Source: Pseudomonadales bacterium (GTDB taxonomy: Bacteria > Pseudomonadota > Gammaproteobacteria > Pseudomonadales > Pseudohongiellaceae). Taken from it: a stretch of DNA of 64,000 nt. A program made the translations under genes and the position numbers. The stretch lies in contig WLWQ01000002.1 of assembly GCA_012103535.1 (NCBI GenBank), forward strand, positions 868,001 through 932,000, in the 5' to 3' direction. Each line of letters opens with the position of its first letter. Within the stretch, counting starts at the first letter, position 1. Below are positions 48,310 through 56,082 of the stretch, in pieces. Below the pieces are notes generated by a model. The model had not been told where the DNA came from. It saw only the letters and a list, made by a program, of their open reading frames with translations, and did no database searches.

Positions 48310-48693
48310 AAATTTCTCAATAAAAAGTTGAATACAACCAGTCACGACGCTACAACCGAATTGGATGGCATCGTTGACAGAATCTTGTGGTTCCAGGCAA
48401 TAAATAGCCGAGTTGCACGGGTGTGCAGACGATAGAAAAGTTCGACGTGGCACCGCATCAAGGGCGGTGGCTACTGCAGAAGTACAGGCAAATGCTAAAC
48501 GACGCCGTCTACTTTAAGACGATTTTGCGTCTGAACATGACCTGAACTAAGGGAGCTGAGCTAAAGGAGATGCACGCGTAATACATAATCATGCATTACT
48601 AGTTGTGACTTTAGCATAAATTGGGGCTATTTGCTTGATTTAATAGGGACTGCGAAGAATCAAACGATTATTTGAGGGAATAGACCACCTAGT
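48310..48693. promoter_or_regulatory. upstream region of the RhlE helicase gene
   Basis: 384 bp. The helicase reading frame stays open upstream of 48309 to 48453 but the extra residues do not resemble a helicase. TGCATTAC/TAATGCA-like half-sites around 48572-48600 (ATGCACGCGTAATACATAATCATGCATTACT) are noted. Cold-shock helicase genes usually have long 5' leaders, which would fit this space. No gene seen. Confidence 0.3.
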
Positions 48694-49182
48694 TCACCCA
48701 GTTCCAACGTAGGGTATTAACCTTCCCAAGAGCAAAACTCCCGTCCAGGTACCCAGCGACGTGAAGGCGACAACTTTGGCAATGGTGGGAGAAGCAAGAC
48801 TCCGGTCCATAGTTCCAAGCAAGGGATCGACTTTCCAGTGATAGAGTGCGGCGTTAATGCCGGCGATCAACACCAGCACCATCTTGAATTGAAATCCAAT
48901 GTTGATGGAGTAGCGCATGGGATCGCCGTAAAAGAAAAGGATTCCTGTCACCAGGTTAAGAGTAAAACCCAGTGCGACCGCCGGTAATAATTTGTGAGTA
49001 GCTGCAGGATCTATTGCGCGGAGAAAACCAGCCATGCGCAAATCGATAATAATCAATCCCCCGAGTAGCAGTGTTAGCCCGATGAAATGTGTTATCTCCA
49101 TAACCGGCCATAGCCAATAAGTTGCCTGAATCCACTGAGTCAGCGAACTATCGACAATTGATTCTGCAAAACTAACTAACAT
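48694..49182 (-). CDS. four-helix membrane protein, DUF6644-like (a)
   Basis: 162 residues with about five hydrophobic helices, beginning with a short amphipathic segment. Conserved-looking His in MEITHFIGLTLLLGGLIIIDLRMAGF (about 28-53, split), the phrase ...THxxG...DLRxxG also present in the next gene. I recall this layout as DUF6644; assignment is from memory. Membrane helices with paired His could hold haem (speculation). Downstream of a paralogue, 15-bp gap. Confidence 0.6.
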   Translation of the reverse strand: MLVSFAESIVDSSLTQWIQATYWLWPVMEITHFIGLTLLLGGLIIIDLRMAGFLRAIDPAATHKLLPAVALGFTLNLVTGILFFYGDPMRYSINIGFQFKMVLVLIAGINAALYHWKVDPLLGTMDRSLASPTIAKVVAFTSLGTWTGVLLLGRLIPYVGTG

Positions 49183-49197
49183 TAATGATCCACTTAT

Positions 49198-49641
49198 TTA
49201 GAAAATGTATGCAATCAATCTGCCGGCAACAATGGCGGCAATCCAACAGGCAAACGAAATCATGGCAAATAGCTTCGTCTGTGTTTCAACAGCATCATCT
49301 AATCTTTTCTGAATGATATAAGCCAGAACCATTCCAACCGTGATGCAACTTATTTTTGTTAAGAATGGGATACTCGTTACGAATACCGACGCTTGTGAAG
49401 TGAACAGGAGAAAGCCTGAAATAGCATTAAGAATAAAGCCAGCGATGGCGAGTGTGCTCAGGCTGGAGAAAACACGAATAGGTAGAGCGCTAAACAAACC
49501 GAGCAAGCGCAGGTCGCGCATCGAGAATATTCCTACCACGATGGCTAATCCCACGATGTGAATACTCAGCAATAAAGGATAGGCCCACAATGAGGTGCCT
49601 ACCCAAAACGCTACTGAAGTATTTTCAAGCCAAATAAACAT
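49198..49641 (-). CDS. four-helix membrane protein, DUF6644-like (b)
   Basis: 147 residues, paralogue of the next gene on this strand: SIHIVGLAIVVGIFSMRDLRLLG (about 26-48, split) parallels its THFIGLTLLLGGLIIIDLRMAG. Four to five membrane helices, His in the second. First gene of the leftward pair and divergent from the cyclase-PQQ dehydrogenase pair, a frequent neighbourhood for such proteins. Function unknown. Confidence 0.6.
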   Translation of the reverse strand: MFIWLENTSVAFWVGTSLWAYPLLLSIHIVGLAIVVGIFSMRDLRLLGLFSALPIRVFSSLSTLAIAGFILNAISGFLLFTSQASVFVTSIPFLTKISCITVGMVLAYIIQKRLDDAVETQTKLFAMISFACWIAAIVAGRLIAYIF

Positions 49642-49752
49642 CGATTGCGCTTTGTATCACAGTTCTTTCTGGTAACAAAACACTCGAGGCAAAACGGGAA
49701 TAGACATCTTTACGGGCTAAGATTATGCTGGCTCGACAATGGGGATCTAATC

Positions 49753-50721
49753 ATGAAAAGACTCACAACCGCTGGTATCGCAGCACTTCTCACTGCCTGT
49801 CTTGCTTCATTTACTCTGCATGCTCAGTCCGATCGTGAAGTCACTGCAGCTCAAGTCGATCAATGGATGGAAGATTTATCTAATTGGGGGCGCTGGGGGT
49901 CTGATGATGAACTGGGCACCTTAAATCTAATCACTCCGCAGAAGCGAGTAGCAGCGACAAGACTGGTGGAGTCGGGCATCTCGGTATCACTGGCACACAA
50001 TTACACGGTGGATCCAAGCTCCGTTGAGCCTGCACCCTTCGAGCAGGAAGTATCTACGATCGAAGCGCCGCTTCATGCTGCCATGGAAAGGGTTTCATTT
50101 TCCTATCACGGTCTACTGCACAGCCATCTGGATTCTCTCTGTCATATCCTGAAGAACGGACAGATGTATAACGGTTTTTCGGCGGATACGATTACCGAAA
50201 ATGGTTGTGAAAAGTTAGACATCGTTGGAGTTAAAGAGGGCATTGTTACCCGCGGTGTACTCCTCGATATCGCTCGATTGAAAGGCGTAGATTATTTGGA
50301 ATCCGGCACGCCGATTTATATCGAAGATCTCGAAGCGGCAGAGGCGCAAGCGGGAATTCGGGTCGAACCTGGCGATGTTCTATTTATACGTACCGGCCGC
50401 TGGTCAGTACCACCGGAAAGTTTTGGCCTGAGTTCTGGCATTCACGCTTCGGTCGTACCGTGGTTAAAAGAAAGAGGCGTTGCAATACTGGGCGGCGACT
50501 ATGCCAATGAAGTCTCTCCGTCTATGGTTGATGGAAATTTGCTCCCGGTGCATGAACTAACAATTGTTGCGCTTGGAATGCGATTGTTCGATAACCTGGA
50601 TCTCGAAGCAGTCGCCGCAGAGGCAGCGCGTCAGAATCGCTGGGAATTTATGCTTACTGCTGCGCCAATCCCGGTGGAAGGTGGTGTTGGTTCGCCGATG
50701 AATCCGATCGCAACATTTTAA
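49753..50721 (+). CDS. exported cyclase-family hydrolase (kynurenine-formamidase fold)
   Basis: 322 residues from ATG 49753, giving a signal peptide (about 1-24, cleavage after LHA). The in-frame extension to 49645 would precede the signal peptide. The cyclase-family metal site appears as HSHLDSLCHI (about 122-131), in place of the usual HxGTHxDxPxH, with GDVLFIRTGRW and GGDYANEVSP later. Members hydrolyse cyclic or N-formyl amides or dehydrate polyketides. It precedes the PQQ dehydrogenase by 18 bp, so the two are co-expressed in the periplasm. Confidence 0.8.
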   Translation: MKRLTTAGIAALLTACLASFTLHAQSDREVTAAQVDQWMEDLSNWGRWGSDDELGTLNLITPQKRVAATRLVESGISVSLAHNYTVDPSSVEPAPFEQEVSTIEAPLHAAMERVSFSYHGLLHSHLDSLCHILKNGQMYNGFSADTITENGCEKLDIVGVKEGIVTRGVLLDIARLKGVDYLESGTPIYIEDLEAAEAQAGIRVEPGDVLFIRTGRWSVPPESFGLSSGIHASVVPWLKERGVAILGGDYANEVSPSMVDGNLLPVHELTIVALGMRLFDNLDLEAVAAEAARQNRWEFMLTAAPIPVEGGVGSPMNPIATF

Positions 50722-50739
50722 GTTTGAAGGACTAAATCA

Positions 50740-52833
50740 ATGAAAAACATCCACAAGCTAATTGTTAGTTCTTTAGCGCTAGTTGGCTTGAGTTTCCTCT
50801 CTCTAGTTTCGTTCGCTCAGCAGTCAACCGTTGTTAATGACGCGGCGATGGCGAGCACGAATCAGAATGGCAACTGGTTATCCTATGGGCGAACCCATAG
50901 TGAGCAGCGCTTTAGTCCTCTTACCCAAATCACTAAAGAAAATGTAGCCAGTTTGCAGCCTGATTGGTATTTCCCTATTCCTAACAGTCGTAGCTTGGTA
51001 GCGACACCCCTGGTGGTTGATGGGGTGATTTATTTTATTGCCAGCCTGAATGTAGTGCGTGCACTCGATGCAACTACTGGCGAATTGATTTGGTCATTTA
51101 ATCCTGAAGTCGGCACGGTAGCACCCGAACGCATGCGTGCAGGTTGGGATAACAGCAGAGGCATAGCTATTTGGGAAGACAAATTATTCGTGGCGACCTG
51201 GGACGGACGGCTGATCGGTTTAGATCGGGAATCCGGCGAGCAGCTCTGGAGTACACAGACTATCGATCCAGAACTAGCCATGTACATAACCGGCGCGCCA
51301 AAAGCGTTTAAAGGAAAAGTCTTAATTGGTAATGGTGGTACGGAGAATGGACCGAATCGCGGTTATGTCACCGCTTACGATGCGGAAACCGGCGAACAGG
51401 CCTGGCGCTTCTGGATAGTACCCGGGAATCCCGCCGATGGCTTTGAAGATGAAGCCATGGAAATGGCCGCAGAAACCTGGACCGGGCAATGGTGGCGTCA
51501 CGGTGGTGGCGGAAATTCCTGGCACGGTTGGACTTACGATGCGGAATTAGAACAGCTCTATATAGGTACCGGTAATGGTTCGCCCTGGAATAGAAAAATT
51601 CGCAGTCCCGGCGGCGGCGATAACTTGTTTCTGGATTCAATCGTTGCCTTGAATCCCGATACCGGTGAATACCTCTGGCATCACCAAAATACGCCCGGCG
51701 AAACCTGGGATTACAACTCCAACATGGATATCGTCCTGGCAGATCTGGTGATTGAGGGTGAGCCTGTTAAGGCATTAATGCAGGCACCTAAGAATGGATT
51801 CTTCTATGTCATCAATCGTGAAAATGGAGAATTGCTGTCTGCTGAGAAAATAACTGAAGTCACCTGGGCTTCTCATTATGATTTGGAGACCGCCAGGCCG
51901 GTAGAGCTTCCCGGAGTGCGCTATGAAACGGAGGCAATTAGTATTTCACCAGGACCGATTGGAGCGCATAGCTGGCATGCCATGTCATTTAATCCCAATA
52001 CAGGTCTTGCTTATATACCATCGATTCACACCTCTACTATTTATGGAGATGAAGGCATAGACCTCGAAGGGTTTGAGAGAGATCAGTGGCGACTGGATAC
52101 TGGTGTAAATTCTGCTCCCGGAGGTCAGTCTCGAGAAGATACACCAGCTTCATTGCAAGCCTGGGATCCGATCCGTCAGGAACAAGTGTGGGAAGTATTG
52201 GCAGATAGCACCTGGAACGCTGGCACCCTGACGACGACTACCAATTTGCTGTTTCAAGGAAGGGCGGATGGCCATTTAATTGCCTACGATGCTGAGACCG
52301 GAGAAGAACTCTGGGACTATGAATTAGGCCTGGGTATTTCCGCTCCACCGATTACTTACTCAGTTGATGGAAAACAGTATCTAGCAATTCTTGTTGGTTG
52401 GGGCGGATCGATGGCGGCACTTGGAGGACCCGCTGCGGCGCAGCAGGGTTGGTCTTATGGCGCGCAAGAACGGAGATTAGTTGCTTTCTCACTGGATGGA
52501 ACATTGGCTCTGCCGACCCAGGCTCCGCCCTTGGTTCCTCAACCGTTGGCATCATCGGACTTTGTAGTGAACATAGATCTGGCACAGCAAGGCGCAATGG
52601 AATTTAACGGTACCTGCAGTATGTGTCACGGCGGCGGAGCGATAGCGGCCGGAATTGCACCGGATCTTAGAGCGTCAGGTGTCCCTCTTTCCAGAGAAGC
52701 ATTCGAAAACGTGGTAAGAAATGGTGCGCTCTCTGCCAACGGTATGCCGATTTATCGCGATCTTACGGATCAGCAATTGGAAGGGCTACGTCATTACATA
52801 CGATCACAGGCAGAAACTGCGCTTGCCCGATAG
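50740..52833 (+). CDS. PQQ-dependent quinohaemoprotein dehydrogenase
   Basis: 697 residues with a signal peptide (about 1-27). Eight-bladed propeller with repeated DATTGELIW/DAETGEQAW blades, then a C-terminal cytochrome c with CSMCH (Cys-x-x-Cys-His) and a distal Met in NGMPIYRDLTD. The PQQ-site segment NGSPWNRKIRSPGGGDNLF and the WDYN acid are present. Normal type II alcohol dehydrogenases have two adjacent cysteines beside PQQ; here the equivalent segment reads RAGWDNSRGIA, and the only cysteines in the protein are those of the haem motif. Substrate unknown. Confidence 0.85.
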   Translation: MKNIHKLIVSSLALVGLSFLSLVSFAQQSTVVNDAAMASTNQNGNWLSYGRTHSEQRFSPLTQITKENVASLQPDWYFPIPNSRSLVATPLVVDGVIYFIASLNVVRALDATTGELIWSFNPEVGTVAPERMRAGWDNSRGIAIWEDKLFVATWDGRLIGLDRESGEQLWSTQTIDPELAMYITGAPKAFKGKVLIGNGGTENGPNRGYVTAYDAETGEQAWRFWIVPGNPADGFEDEAMEMAAETWTGQWWRHGGGGNSWHGWTYDAELEQLYIGTGNGSPWNRKIRSPGGGDNLFLDSIVALNPDTGEYLWHHQNTPGETWDYNSNMDIVLADLVIEGEPVKALMQAPKNGFFYVINRENGELLSAEKITEVTWASHYDLETARPVELPGVRYETEAISISPGPIGAHSWHAMSFNPNTGLAYIPSIHTSTIYGDEGIDLEGFERDQWRLDTGVNSAPGGQSREDTPASLQAWDPIRQEQVWEVLADSTWNAGTLTTTTNLLFQGRADGHLIAYDAETGEELWDYELGLGISAPPITYSVDGKQYLAILVGWGGSMAALGGPAAAQQGWSYGAQERRLVAFSLDGTLALPTQAPPLVPQPLASSDFVVNIDLAQQGAMEFNGTCSMCHGGGAIAAGIAPDLRASGVPLSREAFENVVRNGALSANGMPIYRDLTDQQLEGLRHYIRSQAETALAR

Positions 52834-52848
52834 GCGTTCGATTTCGAA

Positions 52849-53691
52849 ATGAAGCATAGTGTTGCAGCAATCCAAATGGTAAGTACGGCGGACGTCGATG
52901 AAAATCTGGCTGCCGCCGATCGACTTATTGCCCAGGCTGCAAGCGCCGGTGCAGAAATGGTTTCCTTGCCGGAAGTTTTTGCGGTGCTTGAAGGTGGCCC
53001 CATGCATGGCTTCGGTGAAGTGGAGGGCGAGGGGAAGATCCAGCAGTTTTTATCCTCTCAGGCTAAAAAGCATGGATTGATTCTGATTGGGGGCACGATT
53101 CCTTTATTGTCTCGACCAAACACCACTCCTGCAGATGCCGATCATCTCATCGAAGATCAGCGGGTAAGGCCGGCGTGTTTAGTTTTTGATGGCGAAGGTC
53201 AGCAATTGGCGCGTTATGACAAGATGCATTTGTTCGATGTCAAAGTGGCGGATAAACAAGCTAATTATTCTGAATCTCGCAGCTATGAACCCGGTAGTGA
53301 GCTTGTTTCCCTCGATACAGCGGTGGGTCACTTAGGCTTAAGTGTCTGTTATGACCTGCGCTTTCCCGAACTCTATCGAGAGTTATTCAAACGTGGTGCA
53401 GAAATCGTCACAATACCATCGGCGTTTACGGTAATAACCGGTAACGCTCACTGGGAAACATTGCTACGTGCGCGCGCCATTGAAAACCAATGTTACGTCG
53501 TTGCTGCGGCTCAGGGCGGCAAACATAATGAGAAACGCGAAACCTGGGGTAACACCATGATCGTAGATCCATGGGGAACCATTCTCGATAAGGTGGAGAA
53601 GGGTGAGGGTGTAGCCATTGCTGAAATAGATCTCGAATACTTAGGAAAAATCCGCGAACGCATGCCGATATCTGATCAACTCCGTCTGTAG
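52849..53691 (+). CDS. nitrilase-superfamily amidase (deaminated glutathione amidase type)
   Basis: 280 residues with the nitrilase triad Glu42 (LPEVF), Lys125 (YDKMHLFD) and Cys167 (SVCYDLRFPELYR). The phrases match the Nit1/YbeM group that removes deaminated glutathione. In Pseudomonas this gene directly follows yhdP; here it lies 15 bp after the PQQ dehydrogenase, so the accessory block sits exactly between them. Confidence 0.92.
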   Translation: MKHSVAAIQMVSTADVDENLAAADRLIAQAASAGAEMVSLPEVFAVLEGGPMHGFGEVEGEGKIQQFLSSQAKKHGLILIGGTIPLLSRPNTTPADADHLIEDQRVRPACLVFDGEGQQLARYDKMHLFDVKVADKQANYSESRSYEPGSELVSLDTAVGHLGLSVCYDLRFPELYRELFKRGAEIVTIPSAFTVITGNAHWETLLRARAIENQCYVVAAAQGGKHNEKRETWGNTMIVDPWGTILDKVEKGEGVAIAEIDLEYLGKIRERMPISDQLRL

Positions 53692-53754
53692 CTTGCCGAC
53701 GCTGAGCCCCATCATTTATGATGCGGCGTTGCTGGATTTTGTAGGAGCACCATC

Positions 53755-54480
53755 ATTAACAAAAGCCTCGTTAGCAATCTGCTTGCCGCCGTTGTGATTC
53801 TGATTGGATATCTCGTCACCGGTCCTTACCAGGTATATATTCTGAATACTGGCCTTTTCGCCCTGTCGGGCGGTATTACCAATTGGCTGGCAGTGTATAT
53901 GTTATTCGAAAGGGTGCCAGGTCTTTATGGATCCGGTGTAATTCCCATGCGTTTCGAAGAATTTAAGGTGGGTATCCGCAAATTAATCATGGATCAGTTC
54001 TTTAATAGCGCGGATTTGGAGGATTTTTTTCATGGTGCTGGAGATACCAGTGACAAAATCGGCGAGTCTTTCAAAAAAGCGATCGATGATCTGGATTTGG
54101 AATCGGCATTCGAATCACTCATCGATGTGATTATGACTTCTTCATTCAGCGGCATGTTAGGTATGGTGGGTGGTCGTGATGCCTTGAATCCACTGAAATC
54201 CCCGTTCGTTGAAAAAATGCGTGACTACTTCCAGGACCAGTTTGCAAATTCCGGATTTGAAGAGCAGATCCAGGAGGCACTAAAGAATGCACTGGATGAT
54301 GAAACTATTCGCAATAAAGTTGCCGAGTTAATCGACCAGCGACTGGAAGAAATGACGCCGCAAATGGTAAAGGACATCATCCAGCAAATGATTCGCAAAC
54401 ATTTAGGTTGGCTAGTAGTGTGGGGATGCGCTTTTGGTGGACTAATTGGATTAATTGTCACCGCAGTCTCGAATTTGTAA
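53755..54480 (+). CDS. DUF445-family membrane protein (apparent AUU/AUC start)
   Basis: 241 residues if read from ATT 53755 (ATC 53752 is the alternative). N-terminus NKSLVSNLLAAVVILIGYLV is the first membrane helix expected for DUF445, followed by the signature LFALSGGITNWLAVYMLFERVPGLYGSGVIP (about 33-63, split). The C-terminus has a second helix. No ATG, GTG or TTG exists between an in-frame TGA (53719) and the internal GTG at 53794, which would cut the helix. AGGAG (53743-53747) lies 7 bp before ATT 53755. Confidence 0.8.
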   Translation: MNKSLVSNLLAAVVILIGYLVTGPYQVYILNTGLFALSGGITNWLAVYMLFERVPGLYGSGVIPMRFEEFKVGIRKLIMDQFFNSADLEDFFHGAGDTSDKIGESFKKAIDDLDLESAFESLIDVIMTSSFSGMLGMVGGRDALNPLKSPFVEKMRDYFQDQFANSGFEEQIQEALKNALDDETIRNKVAELIDQRLEEMTPQMVKDIIQQMIRKHLGWLVVWGCAFGGLIGLIVTAVSNL

Positions 54481-54707
54481 CTGTACAAAAATTAATCAGT
54501 TAAAAAATTCTGAAATCATAATAATTGACCCTCCATTCAATTTTAGTGCTCCAATAACGCGCAATTTTCATTTCTAATATTTCAATAATTCATTTTTTTC
54601 TGCAAAACCTAACTTAGCTCAAAATAATTCCAAAATTATTCACTCGGGCTGATGTAAATCCAAAACGCCTGTAATACAATAGCGCGCTCTCAAATTCTGG
54701 AGAATTC

Positions 54708-54733
54708 GAAACGGCTTAAACGGATACCGTTTC
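54708..54733. promoter_or_regulatory. candidate operator of the TetR gene
   Basis: GAAACGG-N12-CCGTTTC, a perfect 7-bp inverted repeat 57 bp before the TetR start, the usual size of a TetR-family self-operator. The rest of the 309-bp gap (54481-54789) is very AT-rich and shows no gene. Confidence 0.4.
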
Positions 54734-54789
54734 ATTTTCCAAATCTCAACAGATTAATTTTTTTAGATAGGTAATTCTGAGTAATTGTT

Positions 54790-55377
54790 ATGGCAAGACC
54801 AGTCGAATTCGATGAAAACAAAGTATTAAACAACGCAATGGAGCAGTTTTGGAGAGAAGGGTACGAAGCGAGTTCGGTCCAAAAACTATTAGACTGCACA
54901 GGTATTAATAGAGGCACTCTCTACAATTCATTTGGTGATAAAGACACCTTCTTTAAATCTTGTGTCGATCAATATAACAAGATTGTAGATAAGCAAATTG
55001 AAAGCTCATTAAAGAATCCAAAGCTTAATGCCTGGGATGCGATCAATGCTTATTTTGATGAGGCGGTGTTAAATTTATCGAACAAGCGTCGCTCCATGGG
55101 CTGTCTATTAGTTAATTCTTTATGCGAAAGCATTAATTATGACAAAGACATGAAGAAAGTCGTGCGGGGATCGTTAAGCTCGATTCGTAAAGCGATTGTT
55201 GTGCGCTTAAAAGAAGCACAATCCAAAAACAAGTTAAGAAAAGGTGTTAGCGTTGAATTCGCAGCCGATGTGCTGATGAACACTTTGCACGGTGTACGCG
55301 TTAATTCTCGCGATGGCAAGAACACCAGGCAACTGAAAGAGCTTATCAAGCACAGCATAAACACGTTAAAAAAGTAA
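54790..55377 (+). CDS. TetR/AcrR-family transcriptional regulator
   Basis: 195 residues. N-terminal helix-turn-helix: KVLNNAMEQFWREGYEASSVQKLL, TGINRGTLYNSFGDKDTFF (about 10-53, split). The C-terminal helical domain (GCLLVNSLCESINY) resembles the group controlling small-molecule efflux or redox enzymes (AcrR C_24-like). Stands alone, so it probably regulates itself or a distant target. Followed by a strong terminator. Confidence 0.9.
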   Translation: MARPVEFDENKVLNNAMEQFWREGYEASSVQKLLDCTGINRGTLYNSFGDKDTFFKSCVDQYNKIVDKQIESSLKNPKLNAWDAINAYFDEAVLNLSNKRRSMGCLLVNSLCESINYDKDMKKVVRGSLSSIRKAIVVRLKEAQSKNKLRKGVSVEFAADVLMNTLHGVRVNSRDGKNTRQLKELIKHSINTLKK

Positions 55378-55417
55378 CACATTCCCACTAGTATTGTGGG
55401 CAAATAGAGTTGAAAAT

Positions 55418-55442
55418 CAAGGGAAGCCACTGGCTTCCCTTG
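55418..55442 (+). terminator. rho-independent terminator after the TetR gene
   Basis: CAAGGGAAGC-CACTG-GCTTCCCTTG, a 10-bp perfect stem followed by TTATTTTA. Confidence 0.85.
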
Positions 55443-55569
55443 TTATTTTAGTAGGCCGGACAAGACCTTAGCGGCCCTTTTGCTTCTCCCTAAATGGCTG
55501 ATATACTCTCGATTCTATTCAGATTTCAGCTGTTTCAGCTGTTGAAGACAGACTAGGCAGGACATAAAA

Positions 55570-55989
55570 ATGAAAAAAATCGCTGGTCGCAAATCAGAAG
55601 ATGATGCCAAGATTGATTTAACACCCATGCTCGACGTGGTGTTTATTTTGTTAATTTTCTTTGTTGTAACCGCTACCTTCCTTTCAGAGACTGCGATTAG
55701 TGCAGCAAGTAGTGATAACAATAATAATGAAGCACCACCTAACGACGATGATGCGAAAAATATTCTTTTCGAGATTGGTTCCAATAACGAAATTATTCTA
55801 AACGGTAATCCTCGCCCGATTATCGCAACTCAGATTCGATCTAATATTGACCAATTGAAAGCGGAGAATCCTGCTGCATCGGTCATCATTCAACCGAATC
55901 ATGAATCAGATGTTTCAACCTTGGTAATGATTATGGATGCGGCGCGTCAGGCAGGCATGGCAAATATTTCGATTGTTGAGCCCAACTAA
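55570..55989 (+). CDS. ExbD/TolR-family proton-channel protein
   Basis: 139 residues. Short cytoplasmic N-terminus, one membrane helix (about 20-38) with the proton-carrying Asp22 in DLTPMLDVVFILLIFF, then a periplasmic domain (NILFEIGSNNEIILNG...). Asn/Asp-rich linker (SSDNNNNEAPPNDDD) between them. No exbB or tonB gene adjoins, which is unusual; a partner must be encoded elsewhere. Bounded by terminators on both sides, so it is monocistronic. Confidence 0.88.
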   Translation: MKKIAGRKSEDDAKIDLTPMLDVVFILLIFFVVTATFLSETAISAASSDNNNNEAPPNDDDAKNILFEIGSNNEIILNGNPRPIIATQIRSNIDQLKAENPAASVIIQPNHESDVSTLVMIMDAARQAGMANISIVEPN

Positions 55990-56011
55990 TTCCATAAAAA
56001 CGTAATTCCCC

Positions 56012-56046
56012 AAAAAACGCATCTTCATTCGAAGGTGCGTTTTTTG
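56012..56046 (+). terminator. rho-independent terminator after exbD
   Basis: ACGCATCTTC-ATTC-GAAGGTGCGT stem (one G-U pair) flanked by AAAAAA and TTTTTT. Confidence 0.85.
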
Positions 56047-56082
56047 TTTCTAGGCCACTTAAATTAGTAGCAAGCAAACCTC

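Noticed and set aside
48310..48453. Longer N-terminus of the RhlE-type helicase (start at 48453)
   Set aside because: The extra 48 residues look unlike any helicase; [13 protein letters not shown] at 48309 is the family start.
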